Positions 53,451 to 61,600 of a stretch of 64,000 bases of DNA are shown piece after piece (within the stretch, counting starts at the first letter, position 1; every line of letters begins with the position of its first letter). The stretch lies in assembly GCA_035430005.1 (NCBI GenBank), contig DAOMFV010000003.1, positions 27,833 through 91,832 on the forward strand, read 5' to 3'. A model generated the notes under the pieces. That model was given only the letters and a program-made list of their open reading frames with translations. It was not told the origin of the DNA and did not search any database. The stretch comes from JAEUIE01 sp035430005. GTDB lineage: Bacteria; Planctomycetota; Planctomycetia; Gemmatales; HRBIN36. A program made the translations under genes and the position numbers.

Positions 53451-54326
53451 TCAAGCAGCCTTCCCTGTTGAAGCCTGGGACATCGTTTCCTCAACTGCGT
53501 TATGCCGTGCGTAGCGGTGAGCTTTGAATCGAACAGACGATTCGAACCATCGATCCCGGGCTGTTCGAGTTTCTGTTCCTCGATACGCCTGCAGGATGAA
53601 CTCCCGATCTCGATCATCCAGCCCGGAGACGCCATAGGTCGAAAACACGAGCTGCGCGACATCTTTGATCTGCCAGCGCCAGCCGAACAGCCGATGTTGA
53701 GCGAACCGATGGAGGTCGATCAATTTCAATGGCCCCGGTGAACGATCGGTTTTCATAGGCTTCTCCACATAGTAATGGCAGAGGTACAAATCCTTGTGGA
53801 AGTAGTTCATCGAGTGCAGTCGACGAGCGATGGCTGTCACTTCACTTAGTAGCTGGCGCTTCCAGGAACTGAAAGCCACGCTTGACATGATGGAGCATGC
53901 CAGCGGAATCGCCTGATGCAAAGGCAGCATGCCTGTCAGTTCGCGAATGACGAGGAAGCTCTGAAGTTGCAGCCCCGGGCCAATTCGCTGTCCCACGGCT
54001 AGCGGCTCAGGGACTGCTATGCCCTGATTCTGGGCGGTAAGCAGATTTTGCCATTCCTCAACAGCCGGTGTCCAGCGTCCTTTTGGGTAAAAGCAAGCGA
54101 GCACCCGATTCATCAAGGGGAGTTGCCAGTGCCTTTTCAGGTAAACGAGCAGTTCACCATCGTTCATGACCAGTCGACCTGTAGACCGCCCCTGCTTGGC
54201 ATGAAAGTCGTCAGTAATATTCCAGTCCATGATTGTCTTGACGAAATCATCACCGACGACGCTGCTCCAGGCAGGAGTCGTCTGCGTTTGCCATTGGCCC
54301 TGGGTGAATCGTTGATACCAATTCAT
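53451..54326 (-). CDS. LPS core kinase, WaaP/InaA-like (first)
   Basis: The 291-residue protein has a kinase-like fold with the Lys of LVYLKRHWQL and the catalytic HKDLYLCHYYVE motif (MNYFHKDLYLCH), followed by LKLIDLHRF, where Asp binds metal. WaaP-family enzymes phosphorylate heptose in the inner core. It overlaps the preceding kinase-like gene by four bases (ATGA) and precedes the GT4 gene. It is more like canonical WaaP than its neighbour. Confidence 0.85.
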   Translation of the reverse strand: MNWYQRFTQGQWQTQTTPAWSSVVGDDFVKTIMDWNITDDFHAKQGRSTGRLVMNDGELLVYLKRHWQLPLMNRVLACFYPKGRWTPAVEEWQNLLTAQNQGIAVPEPLAVGQRIGPGLQLQSFLVIRELTGMLPLHQAIPLACSIMSSVAFSSWKRQLLSEVTAIARRLHSMNYFHKDLYLCHYYVEKPMKTDRSPGPLKLIDLHRFAQHRLFGWRWQIKDVAQLVFSTYGVSGLDDRDREFILQAYRGTETRTARDRWFESSVRFKAHRYARHNAVEETMSQASTGKAA

Positions 54327-55216
54327 ATCCGATTCCTGCGCAGTGGCACCGGTGGTTCGTTCTGGGTGATGCGATCAGCTTGATCTGGCACACGAACACG
54401 ACAGTAGGTCACCACGGACACATTGCCAGAGAGCAAAGCCGTCTCGGCATACATCGCGTGAATCCGACGGCGATGGAGCAGCCTGTTGGCTTCCACAGAA
54501 ACCAGTTGCGCTGCCTGCTTTACTTGACGAGACTGAACCTGCCCGAAAGCCCGATGCAAATAGGCATGCAGAAACGTCAGCCTTTCCTTGGCCGGCACCG
54601 CACCGGGGTGCAAGGTCGCGTCCAACCGGGCCAGTTCACGGCAACGACTGGGCATGCTGATGTTCTTCACCATGCAGGTACGTTGATAATCCACAAACGA
54701 GACGTTCAGCGTCGGTCGATGCACAAACACATGCTTGGCGTAGAGATCAGGATGAGTAAACCCGGCTCGATGCAGATCGGCGATGGCATGCCCCAGATTG
54801 CGAAGCACCTTGTGGCGTTCTTCAGGTGAAGGTCGGAAGGCAAGATACGTTGGAAGGTCGCATGAATCGGTAAACCCACGCACCACAAGAAACGCCAGGT
54901 TTCCGATCTCCCCGACAGCCAGGGGTTCCGGGCAAGGCAGTCCATGCTCACGCAACTTCACTAATACCTGCCACTCTCGTCGAGCCTTGGAACACCAGCC
55001 AAAGCCGCTCATCCACGATTCGAACCGATCCTTGAGTTGGACAGGTTCTTCACGCTTGAGATAGATTTGAAAATCGCCTAGAGGGATACGCCTGACATGT
55101 CGGGAAGCATGTCTGCCTACCGCCACTCCATCGCTACAGACGAGGAAGTCATCGACTTTCCGAAATCCTTGCTGCCAGAAGTCGGCCTCGTAGAGGGGAT
55201 TCAGGTAGAACATCAC
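54323..55216 (-). CDS. LPS core kinase-like protein (second, divergent)
   Basis: The 297-residue paralogue has IYLKREEPVQLKD (Lys) and GFTHPDLYAKHVFVH in place of the HKDLY motif, then NVSFVDYQRT, where Asp keeps the metal position. The HPDLYAKH motif is found in KdkA/InaA-like kinases, so it may phosphorylate Kdo or another heptose. Two adjacent, divergent WaaP-like kinases suggest two phosphorylation sites. It overlaps the genes on both sides by four bases. Confidence 0.82.
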   Translation of the reverse strand: MMFYLNPLYEADFWQQGFRKVDDFLVCSDGVAVGRHASRHVRRIPLGDFQIYLKREEPVQLKDRFESWMSGFGWCSKARREWQVLVKLREHGLPCPEPLAVGEIGNLAFLVVRGFTDSCDLPTYLAFRPSPEERHKVLRNLGHAIADLHRAGFTHPDLYAKHVFVHRPTLNVSFVDYQRTCMVKNISMPSRCRELARLDATLHPGAVPAKERLTFLHAYLHRAFGQVQSRQVKQAAQLVSVEANRLLHRRRIHAMYAETALLSGNVSVVTYCRVRVPDQADRITQNEPPVPLRRNRI

Positions 55217-56301
55217 GATGCCCTCCGGTGTTGGGTGGGGGGCTGAACCAGTTTGAGTGTAGTTGTGCTCTTGAGCAGTTTCATGCCTGCTGCGAAGACC
55301 TCTTCCGGCATCAGATCCTCCATGCAGCGATGATGATCAGTGCCTTTGACGGGGCAAACTCGCTGCTGACAAGGACCGCATGGCAGGCGATGTTGCAAAT
55401 GGACTTCTTTGGCATAGAAGGTATCAGTCCACTCGATGTGCGTCGGGCCGAAGAGAGATACTACCGGGCGATTGAACGCAGCAGCGAAGTGCCGTGGGCC
55501 ACTGTCGGTGGTGATCAGTAGATCAGAACGACGAATGCAGGCTTTGGTCAAACCCAGCGTCAGATTCTCTTGGGCCAGGCTGTGAACATCGTTGCGATCA
55601 GTTTGTTGAACGATGATCTGGGCCAGGTCTCGTTCCTTGGGGCCGCAGAGCACCAGCACCTGGGCATCGATCTGATCCACAAGTTTCCTGGCCAACCGGG
55701 CGAAGTGATGAGCCGGCCATTGCTTGGCTGAACCGAATGCAGCACCAGGATTGAGGGCGATCACCGGACGATGGATCGACATCTCGAACTTTTGCCAGAC
55801 GTGATCAGCCTGCTGTTCATCTCCCGGCAACGTGGCCAGTTCCATTCGGTAGCTGGGCTTCGGCGTGCCTGCCTTCTCAGCCAGTAGGTTATACGCATCA
55901 ATGATCGGGCTGGGATGGAACTTGCCATTCAAATCGACGATTGGTTTAAGTGAATCAGTCAGCAGCCAACCTCGACCATCACGATGATAGCCAACACGCT
56001 CCTTGCACTTGCCTTGCCAACTCACGAAAGCGGTCCGAAACGAGTTGGTGAAGAGGATAGCCAGGTCGATCGACTCTCGACGCAACCGGCGGACTAACGG
56101 AAACACGCCCCGGCTCCAGCCACGACGTTCATCAAAGATCGTTTCATCGAGAAAGTCAGTACCAGCCAGCACATCAGCAACATAGGGCTTCATCACGCCA
56201 TAAATGGTGGCAGCCTTGAAATGCTCACGCAGCGCACGAAGAGCCGGGGTGGCCATCACCACGTCGCCGACCCAGTTAGGCAGGAACACTGCCAGCTTCA
56301 T
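55213..56301 (-). CDS. LPS heptosyltransferase (WaaF-like, GT9)
   Basis: The 362-residue GT9 enzyme transfers ADP-heptose to the LPS inner core. Family marks: LPNWVGDVVMATPALRALRE, a DLAILFTNSFRTAFVSW segment, ALNPGAAFGSAKQWPAHHFA and TDSGPRHFAAAFNRPVVSLFGPT, the donor-binding C-terminal site. Two Cys pairs near the C-terminus (LPCGPCQQRVCPVKG) are typical of WaaF. AAGGA precedes the chosen ATG; an upstream ATG is eight codons away. It lies downstream of hldE, which makes its donor sugar. Confidence 0.92.
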   Translation of the reverse strand: MKLAVFLPNWVGDVVMATPALRALREHFKAATIYGVMKPYVADVLAGTDFLDETIFDERRGWSRGVFPLVRRLRRESIDLAILFTNSFRTAFVSWQGKCKERVGYHRDGRGWLLTDSLKPIVDLNGKFHPSPIIDAYNLLAEKAGTPKPSYRMELATLPGDEQQADHVWQKFEMSIHRPVIALNPGAAFGSAKQWPAHHFARLARKLVDQIDAQVLVLCGPKERDLAQIIVQQTDRNDVHSLAQENLTLGLTKACIRRSDLLITTDSGPRHFAAAFNRPVVSLFGPTHIEWTDTFYAKEVHLQHRLPCGPCQQRVCPVKGTDHHRCMEDLMPEEVFAAGMKLLKSTTTLKLVQPPTQHRRAS

Positions 56302-56323
56302 GCGAGAATCCTTTCTCACTGTC

Positions 56324-56450
56324 AAGCCCTGAAGGGGCGAGATAGCTCTTACAGATTGTTATCTCGCCCCTTCAGGGCTTTAGTCTTTCATTCAGACTTT
56401 CTCAACCCAGGGCGTTGCCCTGGGCCATCCTATCTCGCCCCCTTTGGGGC
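56324..56450. repeat. Composite of three hairpins in the hldE-waaF spacer
   Basis: First, a perfect 21-bp inverted repeat with a 15-base loop (56324-56344 and 56360-56380), followed by TTAGTCTTTC. Second, CCCAGGGC-GTT-GCCCTGGG (56406-56424). Third, GCCCC/GGGGC (56437-56450), with TATCTCGCCCC repeated from the right arm of the first. Repeats of this type, with ATCTCGCCCC and CCCAGGGCGTTGCCCTGGG cores, are widespread as REP-like elements in planctomycete and other genomes. It separates hldE from the rest of its operon. Confidence 0.85.
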
Positions 56451-56460
56451 TAAGAAATGA

Positions 56461-58002
56461 TTACGCCACCTTGCGCAGCTCTTCTTCCTCGTTGCTATGC
56501 CCAGTCATTCGCAAGATAGTCCCTGTCGTGCTGCAACCCGGTCGCAGCCCAGCCAGATGCACTCGGCCACCCCAGGATTCGACTTCACGGGCGCCAACGA
56601 CTTCTTCCTTGCGGTAGTCGGCCCCTTTGACAAGAACGTCAGGCTGAATCGCTTCGACCAGTTCCAGGGGCGTATGGGCATCGAAGATGGTAATGAAGTC
56701 AACACTGGAAAGTGCAGCCAGCACCAGGCCGCGTTCCGCCTGGCAGGTGACTGGCCGGGTTGGGCCTTTGAGTTCTTTGACACTTTGATCGCTGTTGAGT
56801 CCCACGACCAGCACATCACCCTGTGCCTTGGCTTCCCGCAAATACTGCACATGACCAGCATGCAGTATGTCGAAGCAACCATTGGTAAAGACGATGCGTC
56901 GGCCATGACTGCGTAACCGCCTGATCTCCAGCAACAGTGGTTCAAGCGACTGCACCTTGGCAGCCAGGTTGTTATTCTGTTCGTTGCGTTGAACCTGCTC
57001 CAGGTCCTGAATCATTTCTTCACGAGTAACCGGAGCAACGCCGATTTTTTCGACCTCGAGACCGCCGGCAATGTTCGCCACTCGAATGGCTGAGATGAAG
57101 TCGTTGCCATGGGCGAGGGCCATGCCAAGCACGCTGAGCACCATGTCACCGGCACCAGTAATGTCGTAGACCTGTCGTGGCCGAGTGGGCAGCACCGCCT
57201 GGGTGCCGTTATTCATCACAATGGCCATACCATCTTTGTCAAGGGTAATGATGCTGGCATCCATTTCGTAGCGATGCAACAGTTCTTTGGCCGCCTGTAG
57301 AGACTCTTCGGAGTTACGCACCGGGAAGCCACTCGCGAGGCTCGCTTCCAGACGATTCGGCGTCATCGTGGTGCAGCCACGATATTTGTCGTAGGGATGA
57401 GGCGATTCACTACCCTTGCAACGAATGGGATCGACCAGCACAGGAGTCTTCGCTTGCCGGGCAGCCTGGATCACGCTCTGGGTGAGACGAGGAGTACAAA
57501 CGCCCTTGTCATAATCACTGATCAAGACAACATCGATGGTCTCGATCATATCGTTGATAACATGTTGCAGTTTCGCTTCCAGTTCTGACAAGAGGCACTC
57601 TCTGCTCTCAAAATCGACTCGAAGCATCTGCTGAGGGTGCTTCTGTTGAGCACGACCAATATAGCGTTCTTTGACCGTGGTGGGGCGTTGCTCATCGTTG
57701 AGGACGGCGGTCTGATCGATGTGCAAGCCTTCGAGAATCTTTCGGACACGATCAGCGTCGCCATCTTGTCCGATGATCCCGGCCAAGATGACCTCCGCTC
57801 CTAGATAGGTAAGCATGGTGGCGACACTGCTGGCCCCGCCAAGCCGTTCTTCTCGACGGTCGGCCCGCAGCAGAATGACCGGCGCTTCTTGGCTGATCCG
57901 TTCCGCATCGCCCCAAACATAGCGATCAAGCATGATGTCCCCGAGCACCAGGACTCGAGGCTTACCCCATTGCTGAATCAAGTTAACTAAGTCGGCTGAC
58001 AT
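56461..58002 (-). CDS. hldE: Bifunctional heptose-7-phosphate kinase / heptose-1-phosphate adenylyltransferase
   Basis: This 513-residue fusion makes ADP-heptose for LPS. Residues about 10-330 are a PfkB/ribokinase-like kinase (VLVLGDIMLDRYVWGD, LGGASSVATML, DITGAGDMVLSVL), and residues about 365-500 are a cytidylyltransferase-like nucleotidyltransferase (VFTNGCFDILHAGHV, LVVGLNSDQSVKELKG). Both domains are complete. It is first in the minus-strand heptose/LPS-core operon with waaF, two WaaP-like kinases and GT4. It is divergent from the SUF operon, with about 290 bases between. Confidence 0.96.
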   Translation of the reverse strand: MSADLVNLIQQWGKPRVLVLGDIMLDRYVWGDAERISQEAPVILLRADRREERLGGASSVATMLTYLGAEVILAGIIGQDGDADRVRKILEGLHIDQTAVLNDEQRPTTVKERYIGRAQQKHPQQMLRVDFESRECLLSELEAKLQHVINDMIETIDVVLISDYDKGVCTPRLTQSVIQAARQAKTPVLVDPIRCKGSESPHPYDKYRGCTTMTPNRLEASLASGFPVRNSEESLQAAKELLHRYEMDASIITLDKDGMAIVMNNGTQAVLPTRPRQVYDITGAGDMVLSVLGMALAHGNDFISAIRVANIAGGLEVEKIGVAPVTREEMIQDLEQVQRNEQNNNLAAKVQSLEPLLLEIRRLRSHGRRIVFTNGCFDILHAGHVQYLREAKAQGDVLVVGLNSDQSVKELKGPTRPVTCQAERGLVLAALSSVDFITIFDAHTPLELVEAIQPDVLVKGADYRKEEVVGAREVESWGGRVHLAGLRPGCSTTGTILRMTGHSNEEEELRKVA

Positions 58003-58224
58003 CCTTGTCTCCGATGCTGTCGTTCATGTGGTGAGAATAACCCACGATTAATGGTGTAACATGGCCGTTCGATTTAGCCAACGTCAATGTGGAAAGCCAC
58101 GTTTTACCTGAGAGCAGGTCGAATGAGTTCGTAGGGTAGCAAGACTGAAGATTCAGGTGAAATGATGGCGGTATACCTCGGCATAAGCCCTTGTGTGTAT
58201 GAACTTTGTGTAACGGCACAGCGA

Positions 58225-58249
58225 TTATTGACAATATAGTAGACAATAA
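58225..58249 (+). promoter_or_regulatory. Candidate Rrf2-family operator upstream of the SUF operon
   Basis: TTATTG (58225-58230) and CAATAA (58244-58249) form a dyad with 13 bases between. The same stretch contains a 12-base direct repeat, TTGACAATA (58228-58236) and TAGACAATA (58240-58248). A -10-like TATAGT (58268-58273) follows without a good -35 at 17 bases, which suits a promoter controlled by an IscR/Rrf2-type protein. Autoregulation by the first gene is the obvious inference. Confidence 0.5.
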
Positions 58250-58290
58250 CGATTTGATGCGTAACCTTATAGTAAGAGGCAACTTACAAC

Positions 58291-58863
58291 ATGAAGATCA
58301 CAGCGCAAGAAGAGTATGGGTTACGCTGTCTGTTGCAGATTGCGCGCGCTGAGTCTCAAACCAGCCTCAGCATTGCTGATATCGCAGAAAAGGAAGGCCT
58401 TTCCACGCCATACGCAGCCAAGTTATTAAGCATACTTAGGCAGACCGGCTTCATTGAAAGCACTCTGGGCCGGTCGGGTGGCTACAAGTTAGCCAAGCCT
58501 GCGAACGAAATGGGGCTGGGTACCGTCTTCCAAGCGATCGGTGAACGTCTCTTTGAAGAGGAGGAGTTCTGTCAGAAGCATTCGGGCACTGAAACCGAAG
58601 GGACCTGCGTTCATCACGTCAACTGCAATCTTCGATCCCTCTGGCATACCCTTGAAGGCTGTATCCAGCATATCCTTGATGGCCTGACTATTGCCGACCT
58701 CTTGCACAACAACAACGATCTGATCAACACCATGCGGCAACGACTGGTGGAGCCCAGAGAGATTGCCCCCTCTCACGACCTGACCCCGCTCATGTTCCGT
58801 GATCGAATCATTGACAACACCCTTATTCACACTTCTCCACAGGAAGTGAACACGATACGATGA
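58291..58863 (+). CDS. Rrf2/IscR-family transcriptional regulator of the SUF operon
   Basis: This 190-residue regulator has the winged-helix start MKITAQEEYGLRCLLQIARA, helix-turn-helix IADIAEKEGLSTPYAAKLLSILR and wing GRSGGYKLAKP. It then carries three cysteines (Cys94, Cys106, Cys112; spacing x11 and x5). IscR uses three Cys at tighter spacing plus a His for a [2Fe-2S] cluster; His107, His108 or another nearby residue could supply the fourth ligand here. It is the first gene of the SUF operon, overlaps sufB by four bases (ATGA) and so is likely an Fe-S-status-dependent repressor. Confidence 0.9.
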   Translation: MKITAQEEYGLRCLLQIARAESQTSLSIADIAEKEGLSTPYAAKLLSILRQTGFIESTLGRSGGYKLAKPANEMGLGTVFQAIGERLFEEEEFCQKHSGTETEGTCVHHVNCNLRSLWHTLEGCIQHILDGLTIADLLHNNNDLINTMRQRLVEPREIAPSHDLTPLMFRDRIIDNTLIHTSPQEVNTIR

Positions 58864-60311
58864 CGACCACCACCAGCACACTCCAGGAACTGGCCAACAG
58901 AGAATACAAAGAAGGCTTCTTCTCCGAGGTAGAAGCTGACCAGATTCCCATTGGCTTGAATGAAGAGACAATACGCCTGATCTCGCGCAAGAAGAACGAG
59001 CCTCGGTTTATGCTCGACTTCCGCCTGAAAGCATTCCGCATCTGGCAGAAGATGGAAGAGCCCCATTGGTGGGCCAATCTCAAGTACAACCCCATCGATT
59101 ACCAAGCCCTCAGCTACTACTCGGCTCCCAAGCCGAAGAAGAAACTGGCGAGCATGGATGAAGTTGATCCTGAACTTCGTCGTACCTTCGAGAAACTGGG
59201 CATCTCGCTGGATGAACAGAAGGTGCTTTCCGGCGTTGCGGTCGATGCTGTGTTCGACAGTGTCTCGGTCGTCACCACCTACAAAGAGAAGCTCAGGGAA
59301 CTTGGCATCATCTTCTGCTCTTTCTCCGAAGCGGTACAGGAACACCCTGAACTGGTCGAAAAGTACATGGGTTCCGTGGTGCCCTACAACGACAACTACT
59401 TTGCTGCCCTTAACGCTGCAGTCTTCTCTGACGGCAGCTTTGTCTTCATTCCCAAGGGCGTTCGCTGCCCGATGGAACTGAGTACCTACTTCCGCATCAA
59501 TGCTGCCAATACCGGGCAGTTTGAGCGCACACTCATCATTGCAGAAGAAGGCGCCTACGTCAGCTATCTGGAAGGCTGCACTGCCCCGATGCGTGATGAA
59601 AACCAACTGCACGCAGCCGTCGTCGAACTGGTGGCAGCGGGTGACAAAGCTCAGATCAAATACAGCACTGTGCAGAACTGGTATCCCGGCGACGCTCAGG
59701 GCAAGGGTGGCATTTACAACTTCGTCACCAAGCGTGGTATCTGCAAGGGTATCGCTTCCAAGATCAGTTGGACGCAGGTTGAAACGGGTTCAGCCATCAC
59801 GTGGAAGTACCCGAGTGTCATCCTCCAGGGAAACGATTCAGTCGGCGAGTTCTACTCGGTCGCCCTGACCAAGGCCAAGCAGCAGGCTGACACGGGCACC
59901 AAGATGATTCATCTGGGCAAGAACACCAGTTCTACCATCGTCAGCAAGGGCATCTCAGCAGGTAACGGCCAGAACACCTACCGCGGCCTGGTGAAGATCA
60001 ACAAGGGCGCCGACAACGCCCGCAACTACTCGCAGTGCGATTCGATGCTACTGGGAGATCGCTGTGGCGCTCACACCTTCCCGTACATCGAAGTCAAGAA
60101 CCCGACCGCTCAGGTAGAGCACGAAGCGAGCACCAGTAAGATCGGTGAAGACCAGATTTTCTACTGCAAGCAACGTGGCCTGAGCGCGGAAGACGCTGTC
60201 AGCATGATTGTGAACGGCTTCTGTAAGGAAGTGTTCAAGGAACTGCCGATGGAGTTCGCGGTGGAGGCGCAGAAGCTGTTGGGGATCAGTCTGGAAGGCA
60301 GCGTGGGATAA
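58860..60311 (+). CDS. sufB: Fe-S cluster assembly scaffold SufB
   Basis: The 483-residue SufB has normal length. Marks: WWANLKYNPIDYQALSYYSAPK near the N-terminus, SVVPYNDNYFAALNAAVFSDGSFVFIPKGVRCP, LEGCTAPMRDENQLHAAVVEL, GGIYNFVTKRGICKG and SKGISAGNGQNTYRG. The C-terminal region has VEHEASTSKIGEDQIFYCKQRGLS, where conserved residues take part in cluster assembly. It binds SufC and SufD to build [Fe-S] clusters. In most operons sufC follows directly, but here a two-gene cassette intervenes. Confidence 0.97.
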   Translation: MTTTTSTLQELANREYKEGFFSEVEADQIPIGLNEETIRLISRKKNEPRFMLDFRLKAFRIWQKMEEPHWWANLKYNPIDYQALSYYSAPKPKKKLASMDEVDPELRRTFEKLGISLDEQKVLSGVAVDAVFDSVSVVTTYKEKLRELGIIFCSFSEAVQEHPELVEKYMGSVVPYNDNYFAALNAAVFSDGSFVFIPKGVRCPMELSTYFRINAANTGQFERTLIIAEEGAYVSYLEGCTAPMRDENQLHAAVVELVAAGDKAQIKYSTVQNWYPGDAQGKGGIYNFVTKRGICKGIASKISWTQVETGSAITWKYPSVILQGNDSVGEFYSVALTKAKQQADTGTKMIHLGKNTSSTIVSKGISAGNGQNTYRGLVKINKGADNARNYSQCDSMLLGDRCGAHTFPYIEVKNPTAQVEHEASTSKIGEDQIFYCKQRGLSAEDAVSMIVNGFCKEVFKELPMEFAVEAQKLLGISLEGSVG

Positions 60312-60326
60312 GCAAGGAGATCGATC

Positions 60327-60557
60327 ATGTCAATTATCACCGCCGATGCCCGAATGAAGAGCCTTTTTCTGCCGTTAACTGAACGTACGGAGATTCGGGA
60401 TGATCAAGGTCAGCTCATCGGCATTTTCACCCCACAAGGCTCCATCAAAGATGTATTTGACGACGCCGAGTTTGAAAAACGTCGTCAGACCAGCCATCAT
60501 GGGTATTCCATCGATGAGGTTAGAGAACATCTTCGCTCGTTGGAGCGATCAGCATGA
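60327..60557 (+). CDS. Putative antitoxin of a toxin-antitoxin cassette inside suf
   Basis: The 76-residue protein has AAGGAG at good spacing. Its pattern (TEIRDDQGQLIGIFTP, then an acidic stretch and helix DVFDDAEFEKRRQ, and C-terminal YSIDEVREHLRSLE) resembles small antitoxin partners of RelE/ParE toxins found in planctomycetes, in which a beta strand pair is followed by a toxin-binding helix. It overlaps the next gene by four bases (ATGA), the usual antitoxin-toxin arrangement. It lies 15 bases after sufB. There is no clear DNA-binding motif. Confidence 0.68.
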   Translation: MSIITADARMKSLFLPLTERTEIRDDQGQLIGIFTPQGSIKDVFDDAEFEKRRQTSHHGYSIDEVREHLRSLERSA

Positions 60558-60808
60558 AATGGACTGTTGTCTGGTTGCCAAGTGCCTTGGATGACTTAGC
60601 AGACATCTGGAGACGATCAAATAGACGATCTCTCATTTCGTCAGCGTCTGACAAGATTGATGAACTCTTGAAACGAGATGCTGAGAATCAAGGCTTCATT
60701 CAACGTAACAAACGAGTTCTTCATCTCAGGCCGCTTTCTGTTTCGTTCGAGATCATTCCTGTTGATCGACTCGTTCGCATCGTCCAAGTCGCGGAAGAGA
60801 CCAACTAA
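60554..60808 (+). CDS. Putative RelE/ParE-type toxin inside suf
   Basis: The 84-residue protein begins WTVVWLPSALDDLADIW and ends LSVSFEIIPVDRLVRIVQV. Those are the first strand-helix and last strands of the RelE/ParE fold. The C-terminal strand includes Arg residues that in RelE contribute to mRNA cleavage, while ParE members inhibit gyrase; which applies here cannot be told. sufC follows after 13 bases, so the toxin pair is transcribed with suf. Some RelE-like proteins have lost activity. Confidence 0.7.
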   Translation: MKWTVVWLPSALDDLADIWRRSNRRSLISSASDKIDELLKRDAENQGFIQRNKRVLHLRPLSVSFEIIPVDRLVRIVQVAEETN

Positions 60809-60821
60809 CCTGAAGGTAACA

Positions 60822-61589
60822 ATGCTTAACATCGATAACCTCCATGCCCGTGTAGAGCAGAAAGAAATCCTCAAAGGCCTCTCCCTTGATGTCCATGCCG
60901 GCGAAGTACATGCCATCATGGGGCCGAACGGTTCCGGCAAGAGCACGCTGGCCGGCGTACTGGCCGGGAGAGAAGCCTTTGATGTCACCGAAGGAACTGT
61001 TACCTTTGAAGGCAAAAATCTGCTCGACATGGAACCCGAAGAGCGGGCCCGTGAGGGACTGTTCCTGGCGTTCCAGTACCCGGTCGAAATCCCTGGCGTG
61101 GGCAACACCTACTTCCTGCGGGCCGCGCTCAACTCCATCCGTAAGTATCGTGGTCAACCTGAGCTTGATGCCGCACAATTCATGAAGCTGGTGAGGGAGA
61201 AACTCAAGCACATGCACATGAGTGAGGAACTTCTTAAACGCCCGGTCAACGAAGGCTTCTCCGGCGGCGAGAAGAAACGGAACGAAATCTTCCAGATGGC
61301 TGTGCTCGATCCCAAGCTCGCCATTCTTGATGAGACTGATTCCGGCCTCGATATCGACGCACTGAAGATCGTCTCTGATGGCGTCAACGCCCTGCGCGGT
61401 CCGGATCGTGCCATCATCGTCATTACCCACTACCAACGCTTGCTTAATTACATCGTCCCCGACTTTGTTCACGTGCTGGTCGATGGCCGCATCGTCAAAT
61501 CGGGCGGCAAGGAACTCGCCCTGGAACTGGAAGACAAGGGCTACGACGGCATCAAGGCTGAACTCAAAAGGCAACTGGCTACCGCCTGA
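60822..61589 (+). CDS. sufC: Fe-S cluster assembly ATPase SufC
   Basis: The 255-residue ABC-type ATPase starts at MLNIDNLHARVEQKEILKGL with GAAGGT upstream; a longer in-frame extension covers the toxin gene and is rejected. Walker A is GPNGSGKSTLAG, the ABC signature FSGGEKKRNE (SufC-type), Walker B LAILDETDSGLD and the switch His in VITHYQRL. It powers the SufBCD scaffold. sufD follows 11 bases later. Confidence 0.97.
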   Translation: MLNIDNLHARVEQKEILKGLSLDVHAGEVHAIMGPNGSGKSTLAGVLAGREAFDVTEGTVTFEGKNLLDMEPEERAREGLFLAFQYPVEIPGVGNTYFLRAALNSIRKYRGQPELDAAQFMKLVREKLKHMHMSEELLKRPVNEGFSGGEKKRNEIFQMAVLDPKLAILDETDSGLDIDALKIVSDGVNALRGPDRAIIVITHYQRLLNYIVPDFVHVLVDGRIVKSGGKELALELEDKGYDGIKAELKRQLATA

Positions 61590-61600
61590 TAAGGAACACC

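Noticed and set aside
56221..56460. A plus-strand frame across the spacer before hldE.
   Set aside because: It is made of the three hairpins plus antisense to the heptosyltransferase; the peptide is the usual by-product of this repeat type.
60678..60821. Longer N-terminus for SufC reading back through the toxin gene.
   Set aside because: The SufC family begins at the ATG at 60822, which has its own ribosome site; the extension is out of frame with the toxin and has no homology to the family.
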